Positions 5,567 to 13,524 of a DNA stretch of 15,453 bases are shown piece after piece. The notes beneath the pieces are model-generated. The model did no database searches. It had not been told where the DNA came from and was given only the letters and a program-made list of their open reading frames with translations. The stretch spans positions 1 through 15,453 of the forward strand of contig JAFAHP010000195.1 in the NCBI GenBank assembly GCA_019237175.1. Reading direction: 5' to 3'. Every line of letters starts with the position of its first letter. Within the stretch, counting starts at the first letter, position 1. Position numbers and translations under genes: made by a program. Source of the stretch: Alphaproteobacteria bacterium (GTDB taxonomy: Bacteria; Pseudomonadota; Alphaproteobacteria; ATCC43930; CGMCC-115725).

Positions 5567-6058
5567 ATGCACAAAAAAGTTTGTTTGACGATCGGCGCAT
5601 TGGGCCTTTTGGCGGGCGTTTCCGTGCCGGGCGCGCCCGCGCTTGCCCAGGGCGGCGTGCGGGTCGGTACCCTCAGCTGTAACGTGGCCGCCGGTTGGGG
5701 CTTTGTCTTCGGATCGTCGAAAGCGTTGCACTGCACTTTCAGTCACACCGGCGCCCCGGTCGAACGTTACACCGGCACAATTTCCAAATTTGGCGTCGAT
5801 ATCGGCTACACGCAGGGCGGCGCATTGATTTGGGCAGTATCTGCTCCGACCTCCAACCTCGCGCCGGGTGCGCTCGCCGGCAGCTACGGGGGTGCGACAG
5901 CGAGCGCCACAGTCGGCGTCGGCGCCGGTGCTAACGTTCTGATCGGCGGCTCGAATCGCACGATTTCGCTGCAGCCGGTCAGCATCGAGGGCAACACCGG
6001 TCTTAATGTTGCCGCCGGCATCGGCGCGATCACGCTTCATTATGCCGGGCACGGCTGA
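5567..6058 (+). CDS. DUF992 domain secreted protein
   Basis: A 163-residue protein with an N-terminal signal peptide (residues 1-27, ending PALA before QGG). The rest is one DUF992 domain, recognised by RVGTLSCNVAAGWGFVFGSS, SKFGVDIGYTQGG, AVSAPTSNLAPGALAGSYGG and LQPVSIEGNTGLNVAAGI. DUF992 proteins are predicted periplasmic or outer-surface proteins of Alphaproteobacteria with no assigned function. The start is ATG at 5567 with a GGGGGTGAG ribosome binding site. The domain carries a conserved cysteine pair (in LSCNV and ALHCTF) that could form a disulfide. It stands alone, divergent from znuABC. Confidence 0.9.
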   Translation: MHKKVCLTIGALGLLAGVSVPGAPALAQGGVRVGTLSCNVAAGWGFVFGSSKALHCTFSHTGAPVERYTGTISKFGVDIGYTQGGALIWAVSAPTSNLAPGALAGSYGGATASATVGVGAGANVLIGGSNRTISLQPVSIEGNTGLNVAAGIGAITLHYAGHG

Positions 6059-6216
6059 AGTGAAGGGCGGGCCGAGGGGTCGCGGCAAGGGTATTCACAA
6101 TGCCGTTTGAGCCCGTCGCGATCCCGGCTGACCCGGCGTGTCCAAGACGACCGTCCGCATAAGGCGCTCGCTTAATTGTTTCGTCATATCGTTGCCGTAA
6201 TGTCGGCTCTTCTTAC

Positions 6217-7053
6217 GTGACCATCTCACGCCGGCGGCGTTGCGCTAACGGGGGCTCGGGGGACGCTTTGCTGCGGCCGATATTGGGCCTTCTCTACTAT
6301 CTGTACGCGCGCCGGCTGACCCGAAACATTCTCGCTCGGCCGCGCCCGGGCCATGTCGGCATTATCCTCGACGGCAACCGCCGACATGGCCGCTCGCTCG
6401 GGATCGTCGATCCGCGCGCAGTCTACGATCTCGGCGCCGACAAACTCGATGAAGTTCTCGAATGGTGCGCCGAATTTGCGATACCGACCGTCACCTTGTG
6501 GGTCTTTTCGACCGAAAATTTCCACCGGTCGCCGGCCGAGGTATCAGGGATAATGGCGTCGGTCGAGGCCAAGCTGACCGCACTCGCCGAGGATCCGGCG
6601 ATCCACCGCCGCCGGGTCCGCGTGCGCGCCATCGGTTGCCTCGCAATGCTGCCGCCGCCGGTCCTCGATGCGATCAGGGCCGCCGAGCGCGCCACCGACC
6701 GCTATGAAGCGATGGAGTTGAATATCGCGGTAGCTTATGGCGGCCGCCAGGAAATCACCGACGCAGTGCGTGCGCTGCTGTCGGGTCTTGCCGCCAACCA
6801 GGTGACTTTGGCGGAAGCGATTGATGAAGTCACCCCGGAAGCGATCGCCCGGCATCTCTATACCGCCGGTCTCCCCGATCCCGATTTGATCATCCGCACA
6901 TCAGGCGAGATTCGCTTGTCGGGGTTTCTGTTATGGCAAAGCGTTCACAGCGAATTCTATTTTACCGACGTGCTGTGGCCGGCGTTTCGCAAGATCGATT
7001 TCCTGCGCGCGATCCGCGCCTATCAGGACCGCCAGCGGCGCTACGGCTGCTGA
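6217..7053 (+). CDS. uppS: Cis-prenyltransferase (undecaprenyl diphosphate synthase family), atypical
   Basis: A 278-residue member of the UppS/Rer2 family, which condenses isopentenyl diphosphate with an allylic diphosphate in cis. Visible motifs are ILDGNRRHGRSLG (D52 is the metal-binding Asp), STENFHR (98-104), NIAVAYGGRQEI (169-180), and IIRTSGEIRLSGFLLWQ (225-241) followed by SEFYFTDVLWP. DGNRR instead of DGNGRW, and a basic amphipathic N-terminal segment (about 18-40), resemble the actinobacterial Z-FPP synthase group more than the housekeeping UppS. YDLG replaces the usual GH(K/R)AG histidine. The start is GTG at 6217; TTG at 6268 behind a G-rich stretch is an alternative. It is not next to the usual frr-cdsA-dxr genes, so it may be a second enzyme with another chain length. 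Confidence 0.85.
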   Translation: MTISRRRRCANGGSGDALLRPILGLLYYLYARRLTRNILARPRPGHVGIILDGNRRHGRSLGIVDPRAVYDLGADKLDEVLEWCAEFAIPTVTLWVFSTENFHRSPAEVSGIMASVEAKLTALAEDPAIHRRRVRVRAIGCLAMLPPPVLDAIRAAERATDRYEAMELNIAVAYGGRQEITDAVRALLSGLAANQVTLAEAIDEVTPEAIARHLYTAGLPDPDLIIRTSGEIRLSGFLLWQSVHSEFYFTDVLWPAFRKIDFLRAIRAYQDRQRRYGC

Positions 7054-7546
7054 GACCGCCGGCTGTAGGGCCTCACACGACCTAGCGTGGTGGCGGATTA
7101 GAGCCATTTTTGCGCGCTCGGCCCCTTTGCGACAAGGGGTTGGACTCGAAGTTGTTCACGACGTTCGGGATTGGCTGGACTGATTGGCGGCGGTGACCCT
7201 GAGTCGTGGCGGGGGCGGGAGTTGGAATTTTAGGAGGGCAACGGCGATGTTGGACGAGGCTTTGTCGACGATGCAATCCGAGCCTCGCGAATTCAATTGC
7301 TTGCACTGGCACGGCCACGCCAAAATCGGCCTTCGGATCAGCCGGTCCGCGAAGAGGGGTTGAAATCTATTAATCGGCGCGCATCGTCTGATCGATTGTC
7401 CGCTGGATGACCCGAACCAGGCTTGCGGGGTAAAATGCGCGTTCGTCAGCGCCGGTGATCGAGCGTTCAGACTGCGCTTTCAAATCGCTCTGCGGCGGAT
7501 ATTGGACAACGTGCCAGCCGCAAGTCTTCGGAGGAACCGAACGGTC
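7054..7546. other. Intergenic region between uppS-like gene and mepA
   Basis: About 490 nt without a convincing gene. It contains a small hairpin CCCCTT/AAGGGG (7122-7127 and 7134-7139, 6-nt loop) with no T run after it. It also contains one very small ORF behind a strong ribosome binding site (listed separately). Minus-strand frames here are low-complexity and unlike proteins. No promoter for mepA could be fixed with confidence. Confidence 0.6.
7247..7363 (+). CDS. Possible 38-residue small protein
   Basis: ATG at 7247 is preceded by a full AGGAGG (7232-7237) at 9-nt spacing, the best ribosome binding site in this intergenic stretch. The product begins MLDEALSTMQSEPREF and contains CLHWHGHAKIGLRI, a Cys/His cluster that could hold a metal. 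It ends in a basic tail. No family is recognised, and small ORFs of this length arise by chance in GC-rich DNA. The ribosome binding site is the main support. Confidence 0.22.
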   Translation: MLDEALSTMQSEPREFNCLHWHGHAKIGLRISRSAKRG

Positions 7547-8485
7547 ATGCGCGCCGCGGGAATGGTTATTTTGACGATGGTGCTCTGCACCCCCTGCAGC
7601 GGTGTACGAGCACAGGATACGGTTGCCGAAGAAGCGGCTCACCGTGCGGCATTGCTGGCGCACCTGCCGCCCGATGCGGCGCAACGTGTCTTCGGTCTCG
7701 AAACCGCGCCGGCACCGGGGCCGTCGGCGGCAATCGGCTCCTACGAGCGTGGTTGTCTCGAAGGCGCGGTTGAATTGCCCGCCGATGGGTCCAACTGGCA
7801 GGTCATGCGTCCATCGCGCAACCGCGCCTGGGGCCATCCGGTCTTGATCCAATTTATCGAGCGTCTTGCGGCGAAGATGCCGGTCGAGGCCGGCTGGCGG
7901 GGGTTGTTGATCGGTGACATCGCGCAGCCTCGCGGCGGGCCGATGTTGACGGGCCACGGCTCGCATCAGATCGGGCTGGATGCCGACATCTGGCTGACCC
8001 CGATGCCGAACCGGCTGCTTACTGCCGCCGAACGGAACGAAATGTCGGCAACCGACGTCGTTGCAGCCGATGGCCAGCACGTCGACCCGGCGGTATGGAA
8101 TCCCTCTTACCTGAAGATGTACCGGGCGGTAGCGCGCGAGGCCGAGGTGGCGCGAATCTTTGTCAACCCCGCGATAAAGCGCGAATTGTGCCGCGAAGCC
8201 GGGACGGATCGCGCCTGGCTTTCCAAAATCCGGCCATGGTGGGGCCACGATTATCATTTTCATATGCGTCTCGTATGCCCGCCCGGTGAGACCCAGTGCC
8301 GCAATCAGGCGCCGCCGCCGGAGGGCGACGGCTGCGGCAAGGAACTTGCCTGGTGGTTTACACCCGAGGCGCTTCATCCGCCGCCGGTACATGCTAAACC
8401 GCTGCTGTTGAGCAATCTGCCGCATGCTTGTGTCGCGGTCGCCGAGGCCCCAGCGAGAGCAGCCGACTTGAGCAAACCGCGGTAA
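7547..8485 (+). CDS. mepA: Penicillin-insensitive murein endopeptidase MepA
   Basis: A 312-residue periplasmic LAS-family metallopeptidase that cuts the D-alanyl-meso-diaminopimelyl cross-links of peptidoglycan. Zinc and catalytic residues match E. coli MepA in spacing: H140 and D147 (SHQIGLDAD), then H234, H237 and H239 (WGHDYHFHMRL). A signal peptide covers residues 1-22, ending GVRA before QD. I choose ATG 7547 because GGAGG lies 12 nt upstream and the signal peptide then starts normally; the frame is open from TTG 7502. Cysteines at 70, 215, 244, 251 and 263 agree with a disulfide-stabilised exported enzyme. It is transcribed alone in the window. Confidence 0.92.
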   Translation: MRAAGMVILTMVLCTPCSGVRAQDTVAEEAAHRAALLAHLPPDAAQRVFGLETAPAPGPSAAIGSYERGCLEGAVELPADGSNWQVMRPSRNRAWGHPVLIQFIERLAAKMPVEAGWRGLLIGDIAQPRGGPMLTGHGSHQIGLDADIWLTPMPNRLLTAAERNEMSATDVVAADGQHVDPAVWNPSYLKMYRAVAREAEVARIFVNPAIKRELCREAGTDRAWLSKIRPWWGHDYHFHMRLVCPPGETQCRNQAPPPEGDGCGKELAWWFTPEALHPPPVHAKPLLLSNLPHACVAVAEAPARAADLSKPR

Positions 8486-8611
8486 AACGCCCCGCTTCGC
8501 TCATCGCCGCACCGAGTTATTCTTGCGGGTGAGCGGTCATAGCGGCGGAGGGATGCGATGAAGCCGGCCAGCGGTACGAATTCAACGCTTGGTAGCCAAT
8601 TTTTTTCGTTG

Positions 8612-8691
8612 TCGTTCCTGCGCAAGCGGGAATCCAGGGCAACCGGCGCGGTGCTTGCCGCCCTGGGCCTCCGCTTTCGCGGGGGTGACGA
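8612..8691. repeat. REP-like dispersed palindromic element
   Basis: Imperfect inverted arms TCGTTCCTGCGCAAGCGGG (8612-8630) and CCGCTTTCGCGGGGGTGACGA (8671-8691) enclose a second pair, CCAGGGC (8634-8640) with GCCCTGG (8660-8666). Together they form one long hairpin. This is the widespread proteobacterial repeat whose translation reads like FLRKRES...FRGGD, usually present in many copies between genes. It lies in the leader of the PCuAC gene. I found no second copy in this window. Confidence 0.75.
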
Positions 8692-8734
8692 GGAGGAGAA
8701 AGCGAAGATCGGTCTCATTCGCTCAATTAGGATC

Positions 8735-9178
8735 ATGTTGTTCGCGGCGACGGTGCTCTTCGTTGGCGTGGCATCCGCGCAAACCGGGCCGCTCCACGTC
8801 GAAAATGCCTGGGCCCGCGCGACGCCCGGCAGGTCCGAAATCGGTGCGGCCTACGTGACGATCCAATCGCCGACCGGTGACCGCCTTGTTGCCGTGTCGA
8901 CGCCGGTCGCAAAAAAGGCCGAACTCCATACGATGGAAATGTCGGGCATGGTCATGAAGATGCGTCCGATCGAGGGCATCGATATCCCGGCCGGACAGCC
9001 CGTAACCCTGTCCCCGGGCGGCATGCATATCATGCTGATCGGGCTCAAACAGCCGCTAAGGGCCGGCCAATCGTTTCCGCTGACCCTGAGTTTTGAAAAG
9101 GCTGGCAAGCGTACGGTCAATGTCGCGATCGCAAAGGCCGGTGCCGCCGGGCCAACGCCGGCCGCGACGCAACATTAA
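8735..9178 (+). CDS. PCuAC-family periplasmic copper chaperone
   Basis: A 147-residue exported protein that delivers Cu(I) to the CuA site of cytochrome c oxidase subunit II, together with Sco. The copper motif H-x10-M-x21-H-x-M is complete: H65, M76, H98, M100 (LHTMEMSGM, then GGMHIML). Residues 1-15 form a signal peptide ending VASA. I take ATG 8735 (TTAGGATC upstream) as the start because it gives a clean signal peptide. The frame is, however, open from ATG 8558, which has a stronger GGAGGG site, and it reads through the REP-like element. It lies 12 nt upstream of the Sco gene and is surely in the same operon. Confidence 0.9.
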   Translation: MLFAATVLFVGVASAQTGPLHVENAWARATPGRSEIGAAYVTIQSPTGDRLVAVSTPVAKKAELHTMEMSGMVMKMRPIEGIDIPAGQPVTLSPGGMHIMLIGLKQPLRAGQSFPLTLSFEKAGKRTVNVAIAKAGAAGPTPAATQH

Positions 9179-9190
9179 GGAAAATCCGCG

Positions 9191-9841
9191 ATGGATGGCG
9201 ACGCCTCGCCTGTGGCTCCCCAGCAGCCGACGCGGCATTCCGGGCCGCGCCTGGTCCTCGTAGCGGCGTTGCTTGCCGGGTTCACGCTCCTTGGTGCGGG
9301 CGCGTTTGTCGCGCTCGAACTGCGCGACAATTCGCGTGGTGCGGCTGGGACGCTGCTCAGCACCGTGATCGGCGGCCCGTTTAGACTCGTCGACCAGAAC
9401 GGCAAGACGGTCACCAACACCGATCTCGAAGGCAAGTGGCTGTTGGTTTATTTCGGCTATACTCACTGCCCTGACGCCTGCCCGACCGCGCTCAGCAACA
9501 TTGCGCTGGCATTGGCGGATCTCGGTGCGGAGAAGAGAGAAGTTCGCCCGGTCTTCATCACGGTAGATCCCGAGCGCGATACCGTGCGGGCGATGAAGGA
9601 ATATGTCTCGGCGTTTGACGCGCCGATCGTCGCACTGACCGGTAGCGATGCTGCGATCGCCCAGGCAGCCAGAGAATATCGCGTGTATTACGCCAAGCAT
9701 CCCGAGCCCGGAGGCGACTATTCGATGGACCACACCTCGATCATCTATGTGATGGACCCCAAGGGGCGTTTTACGGCGTCATTTACCGGGGAAGATCCGC
9801 CCGAACAAATCGCAACGCGGCTGAAGAAGCTATTGAGCTAG
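9191..9841 (+). CDS. Sco1/SenC-family copper metallochaperone / thiol reductase
   Basis: A 216-residue membrane-anchored, thioredoxin-fold protein that matures the CuA centre of cytochrome c oxidase. One N-terminal transmembrane segment (about 20-43) tethers it to the inner membrane. The copper ligands are C93 and C97 (THCPDACPT) and H181 (SMDHTSII), and FITVDPERDT (122-131) is a family hallmark. The start is ATG at 9191 with an AAGGAAAA ribosome binding site. It follows the PCuAC gene by 12 nt, the common pairing in Alphaproteobacteria. All key residues are intact. Confidence 0.94.
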   Translation: MDGDASPVAPQQPTRHSGPRLVLVAALLAGFTLLGAGAFVALELRDNSRGAAGTLLSTVIGGPFRLVDQNGKTVTNTDLEGKWLLVYFGYTHCPDACPTALSNIALALADLGAEKREVRPVFITVDPERDTVRAMKEYVSAFDAPIVALTGSDAAIAQAAREYRVYYAKHPEPGGDYSMDHTSIIYVMDPKGRFTASFTGEDPPEQIATRLKKLLS

Positions 9842-9847
9842 GGTTGA

Positions 9848-9961
9848 TTGGGAACTCCGCTGCATGATTTCGAATACTGCGATTGCGACCCCGGAACGTC
9901 CTGCACCTGCGGGCGGTTCCGGGATGATCCGCGGGTCTATGTGCCAAGCGTTCTAAGCTAA
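9848..9961 (+). CDS. Possible 37-residue CXC-rich peptide downstream of sco
   Basis: In the frame of sco, 6 nt past its stop, a TTG opens a 37-residue frame containing FEYCDCDPGTSCTCGRF: two CXC motifs five residues apart. CXC pairs bind soft metals such as Cu(I), and the two genes before it handle copper, so a copper-related role is conceivable. The start is a TTG with only a weak AGGG before it, third-position GC is unremarkable, and a hairpin (9890-9897 with 9916-9923) covers the cysteine codons. I do not recognise a family. Confidence 0.22.
   Translation: MGTPLHDFEYCDCDPGTSCTCGRFRDDPRVYVPSVLS
9890..9923. other. Hairpin after sco
   Basis: Perfect 8-bp arms CCCGGAAC (9890-9897) and GTTCCGGG (9916-9923) with an 18-nt loop, about 50 nt past the sco stop. 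No T run follows, so it is at most a weak or Rho-assisted end of the PCuAC-sco transcript. The remaining bases up to 10081 show nothing recognisable. Confidence 0.4.
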
Positions 9962-10081
9962 AACGAACTCGAGCCCGTGTCTTTAACCGGCGGATCTCAA
10001 AAATCGGAATGCGATATCCGGCACCAAACGAAGCAGTCCACCACCCGAATCCCGGTGGCTGCGCGTCGACGGCGCTTGCCG

Positions 10082-13000
10082 TCAGCTTGTGCCCACAGCG
10101 GCGGCGGTGAGTGGACTGCCGGGTTCCGTCGCGGCCGGGAGTACGAGTTTAACTGTTGTGCCGCGGCCCTTCTCGCTGTCGATCGACAGCGTGCCGCCAT
10201 GCAGCTCCGCCAGTCGTCGCGCCAGCGGCAGCCCAAGGCCAGTACCCTCGTGTTTGCGGTCGAGGCCGGCGTCGACCTGCCCAAACGGCTCGAAGGCAAT
10301 CCCGATCTCCGATGTGGTCATTCCCGCGCCGCTGTCGCGCACCTCGATCACCGCTCCGCCACAGAGGCTCCGGCTGATGGCAACAACCACCGATCCGCCC
10401 GGTGGTGTGAACTTGACCGCGTTTGACAGCAAGTTGATCAAGATCTGCTTGAGGCGGGTCGGGTCCGCGACAAGAAGCGGCGGAGGCTCCCAGACTTCGA
10501 TCGACAGGCCGATGCCGCCGGTTATCGCGCGTTCGCGCACCAGGTCGACGCACGCTTCGGCGATGAAACATGGATCGACGTCTGGTTCCTCGCGCAATTC
10601 GAACTTCCCGGCGTCGACCTTGGCGAGGTCGAGGATGTCGTTGATGACTTGGTGCAGATGTTCGCCGCTCTGGTGGATCAGCCCGGCGTATTCCTGATAA
10701 GTCGGCGGCACCGGCCCTTTGATGCCGAGCTTGATCATCTCGGAAAAGCCGATGATCGCGTTTAGCGGTGTGCGCAGTTCGTGGCTCATGTTCGCGAGAA
10801 ACTGTGATTTGGCGAGGCTTGCGGTTTCCGCCGCCTGTTTCGCTTCGCGCAATGCGTTCTCGGCGCGCACCTGTCTTGTCATGTCGCGCCCGGTGCCGCG
10901 ATAACCGAGAAAGCGGCGTTCGGTGTCAAAGAGCGGATCACCACTCACCGAGGCGACGCCCTCTTCGCCGTTAGTGTTCTTCCAGGTATAAATGAAATCG
11001 CGAAACGGCTCGTGACGGCCCACCAAGGCTTGGTAATCGCGCCACTTTGCCGGGTCGCTGCCGGTGTCGCCAGCTATCTCCAACCGCGTGCGCCCGATCA
11101 AGCTCTCGATCGACCAGCCAAAGGTTTTGACCCCTTCCGATACATATGCGAAGCGATGTTGCGCGTCGGTTTCCCACAACCAGTGAGAAGAGGTCAGCGC
11201 AAAGTCGCGAAAGCGGCCCTCGCTTTGCGCAAGCTCGGCCGCCTTCTCCTCGGCCGCGTCGCGCGCGGTGCTGAGATCCCCCGCCATTTCCGCAAGATCG
11301 CCGCTGAGCCTCTCGAGCCGCGCCTGAGCAGCTTCGAGATCGCGCACCTGGCATACCAACGCCGCCTCGGCGGTCTTGGTCGCGGTGATGTCGGTGCGGA
11401 TGCCGACGATGCCGCCGTCGCGCGTGCGCCGCTCGATCGCCCGTATCCAGCGGCCGTCGGTCAGTTGCTGCTCCATCGGCGCATCGCAGGCGCGATGCCA
11501 TTCCAAGATCTGACGCATCCAGTCTTCCGCCCCGCCAGGGCCGAATTCGTGGAGGTTGCGCTCGATGTTGGCCCGCATCACCGCCTCGAAGGTATTGCCG
11601 GGCGCGCACAGATCCGCAATGCCGGGATAGAGGCGGCGGTAGTTGCTGTTGGTCAGCACATAACGGTCGTCGCGATCGAACAGCACAAACCCTTCCGAGA
11701 TCGATTCGATCGCGTCGAAAAGCTGGTCCTGGGCCACTCTTAGCGCTTCTTCGGCCTGCTTGCGCTCAGTGATGTCGGTGCGGATCGCGACGATGCCGCC
11801 GTCGCTGGTACGGCGTTCCACCGCTCGAATCCAGCGCCCGTCGGGCAGCCGCCGCTCCAGCGGCGCCGCACAGGCGAGGTGCCATTCCAGCATCTTTTGC
11901 ACCCAGCATTCGGGGTTCTCACCGTCGAGATCGCGGCCGCGTTCGATGCTGCTCCGCAGCATGTGCTCGTAGGTGGTTCCGGGTTCGAACAAGTCCGTGC
12001 GATCGGCGTACAGCTGGCGGTAATTGCTATTGGTCATCACGTAGCGGTCGCCGCGATCAAACAGTGCGAAACCGTCCGACATCGACTCGATCGCGTCGAT
12101 GAGCCGCTGCCGGGTCGCTTTCAAATCATCTTCGGTCCGCTTGCGCTCGGTGATGTCCTGAGTGGTGCCGAACAGGTGCGCCGGCCGACCCGTTGCATCG
12201 TAATCCGGCTTCATTTCGATATGCACCCAGCGAATGTCGCCGTCGGCGCGCACCCAGCGGACCTCGACCATCCGCGTCTCGCCGCTCGCCATCGCCTCCT
12301 CGCGCGCAGCGAAGAAAACGGCTCTGTCCGCGGGATCCAAGGGCGATATGCGCGATAGGTCGAGCGGCGTTACCGGCTGTGGCGGCAGGCCGGTGATCTC
12401 AAACATCTGCGGCGACCAGGTGACCGTTCCTGCCGCTTCGTCGGTAACCCAATGGCCGAGCCCGGCGATGCGTTGCGCCTCGAGCAGGTGATGGGTCGCT
12501 TCCTCAGCGATTTGGCGTGCCCGCTCAGCCTCGGTGCGCGCCGCCTCGGCCTCAATCATGGCCCGGCGCAGCGCCTCGGCGGCGCACACTTCGGCGGTGA
12601 TCTCGCGACCCGCGCCCCGATAGCCGCAGAACTGGCCATTCGCGTCGAAGATCGGCTTGCCGCTGACACTGATGTGATGGATCTCGCCGTCCTCGCCGGT
12701 GCGGATATAGCGGAAATCGCGAAACGGCTGGCGCGCTGCCAATTGCGCTTTATGTGCAGCCCATTGCTCTTCGCTGACCCCTTCGGTGACCATCTCCCAT
12801 CGGGTCAGGCCGATCAGATCGAACCGCAAGCCCGGCCGGCTCACCGTGTCAGAAAACCACGTGTAGCGCAGTTCGGCATTCTGTTCCCAAAACCATTCGC
12901 AGCTGATCTCGGCCCAATCGCGAAAGCGGCACTCGCTGTCGCGCAGCGCTTCGACCGCCCGTGCAAGCTCGGTGTTGCGTGCGGCAAGAGAGGCCTCGGA

Positions 13001-13228
13001 TCGCTCGACCCGCAAAAATGCGCGCAGCAATAAGCCGATCAGTATCGCGGCGATCGCGCCAGCGGCGATAGCGGTCTGTTGCAGCCCCCGCGCGGCGAAG
13101 GCGAACGAAGCCGGCCGGGTTACCCAGATGCCCAGACACACTAAAACGCCGAGCAATACGAGACCGAGCTTCGAGCCCCGTCGTTGGCGCGAGTGTGAAG
13201 AGTGAGCCGTCGAGTGGGTGAGCACCAT
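10082..13228 (-). CDS. Membrane sensor histidine kinase with five PAS domains
   Basis: A 1048-residue kinase. Two transmembrane segments (about 21-37 and 52-70) leave only a short periplasmic loop, so sensing is probably cytosolic or in the membrane. Five PAS units follow: about 97-213, 250-362, 373-488, 500-615 and 668-787. A coiled stretch (625-668) precedes the last. The HisKA domain has phospho-accepting H816 (NMSHELRTPLNAIIGFSE), and the ATPase has N-box N932/N936, G1 DSGAG (965-969) and G2 GTGLGL (995-1000). PAS 3 and 4 are close copies (127-residue shift), and PAS 1 and 5 resemble each other. No receiver domain or response regulator is present or adjacent. The start is ATG at 13228 with a weak ribosome binding site. 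The signal is unknown. Confidence 0.92.
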   Translation of the reverse strand: MVLTHSTAHSSHSRQRRGSKLGLVLLGVLVCLGIWVTRPASFAFAARGLQQTAIAAGAIAAILIGLLLRAFLRVERSEASLAARNTELARAVEALRDSECRFRDWAEISCEWFWEQNAELRYTWFSDTVSRPGLRFDLIGLTRWEMVTEGVSEEQWAAHKAQLAARQPFRDFRYIRTGEDGEIHHISVSGKPIFDANGQFCGYRGAGREITAEVCAAEALRRAMIEAEAARTEAERARQIAEEATHHLLEAQRIAGLGHWVTDEAAGTVTWSPQMFEITGLPPQPVTPLDLSRISPLDPADRAVFFAAREEAMASGETRMVEVRWVRADGDIRWVHIEMKPDYDATGRPAHLFGTTQDITERKRTEDDLKATRQRLIDAIESMSDGFALFDRGDRYVMTNSNYRQLYADRTDLFEPGTTYEHMLRSSIERGRDLDGENPECWVQKMLEWHLACAAPLERRLPDGRWIRAVERRTSDGGIVAIRTDITERKQAEEALRVAQDQLFDAIESISEGFVLFDRDDRYVLTNSNYRRLYPGIADLCAPGNTFEAVMRANIERNLHEFGPGGAEDWMRQILEWHRACDAPMEQQLTDGRWIRAIERRTRDGGIVGIRTDITATKTAEAALVCQVRDLEAAQARLERLSGDLAEMAGDLSTARDAAEEKAAELAQSEGRFRDFALTSSHWLWETDAQHRFAYVSEGVKTFGWSIESLIGRTRLEIAGDTGSDPAKWRDYQALVGRHEPFRDFIYTWKNTNGEEGVASVSGDPLFDTERRFLGYRGTGRDMTRQVRAENALREAKQAAETASLAKSQFLANMSHELRTPLNAIIGFSEMIKLGIKGPVPPTYQEYAGLIHQSGEHLHQVINDILDLAKVDAGKFELREEPDVDPCFIAEACVDLVRERAITGGIGLSIEVWEPPPLLVADPTRLKQILINLLSNAVKFTPPGGSVVVAISRSLCGGAVIEVRDSGAGMTTSEIGIAFEPFGQVDAGLDRKHEGTGLGLPLARRLAELHGGTLSIDSEKGRGTTVKLVLPAATEPGSPLTAAAVGTS

Positions 13229-13524
13229 ACGGCCCCGCCAGCGACTGAAACCTGCCCACCACAGGCTGACGGACTATTGCTAAAAAATATTAAAAGCCGC
13301 TGCCTCGGAACCGAACTTGCTTTTGCTGGCGCGTGCGGCCACCGACCCGAGGCGAGGTTTTCGGGATGCGGCAGCCTTGCGCCGCGCTGGTTGGGCTCCC
13401 CGGCTTCCCTATTCTCACAGCGAAGCTTGTCATGATTCGGCAAACGGATTCCCCTAAAGATACGCATTCTGGTGGAGTAACCTTACTAACGGGCAGCGCT
13501 CGCACCCGCCAACAGGGGGGACAC
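13229..13524. promoter_or_regulatory. Divergent region between the kinase and the PLD-family gene
   Basis: About 300 nt that must hold promoters for both genes. An AT-rich patch with TAATAT on the minus strand (around 13285-13300) is the likeliest -10 area for the kinase, but no good -35 partner could be fixed. The frame of the PLD gene is open back to 13333, but the ribosome binding site AGGGGGG (13514-13520) supports a start at 13525. No palindromic operator stands out. Confidence 0.35.

Noticed and set aside
7122..7139. CCCCTT/AAGGGG hairpin as a terminator of the uppS-like gene
   Set aside because: Short stem and no T run on either strand; listed only as a feature of the intergenic region.
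7370..8425. 351-residue minus-strand open frame opposite mepA
   Set aside because: Antisense shadow of a clear MepA gene, arginine-rich and without recognisable motifs.
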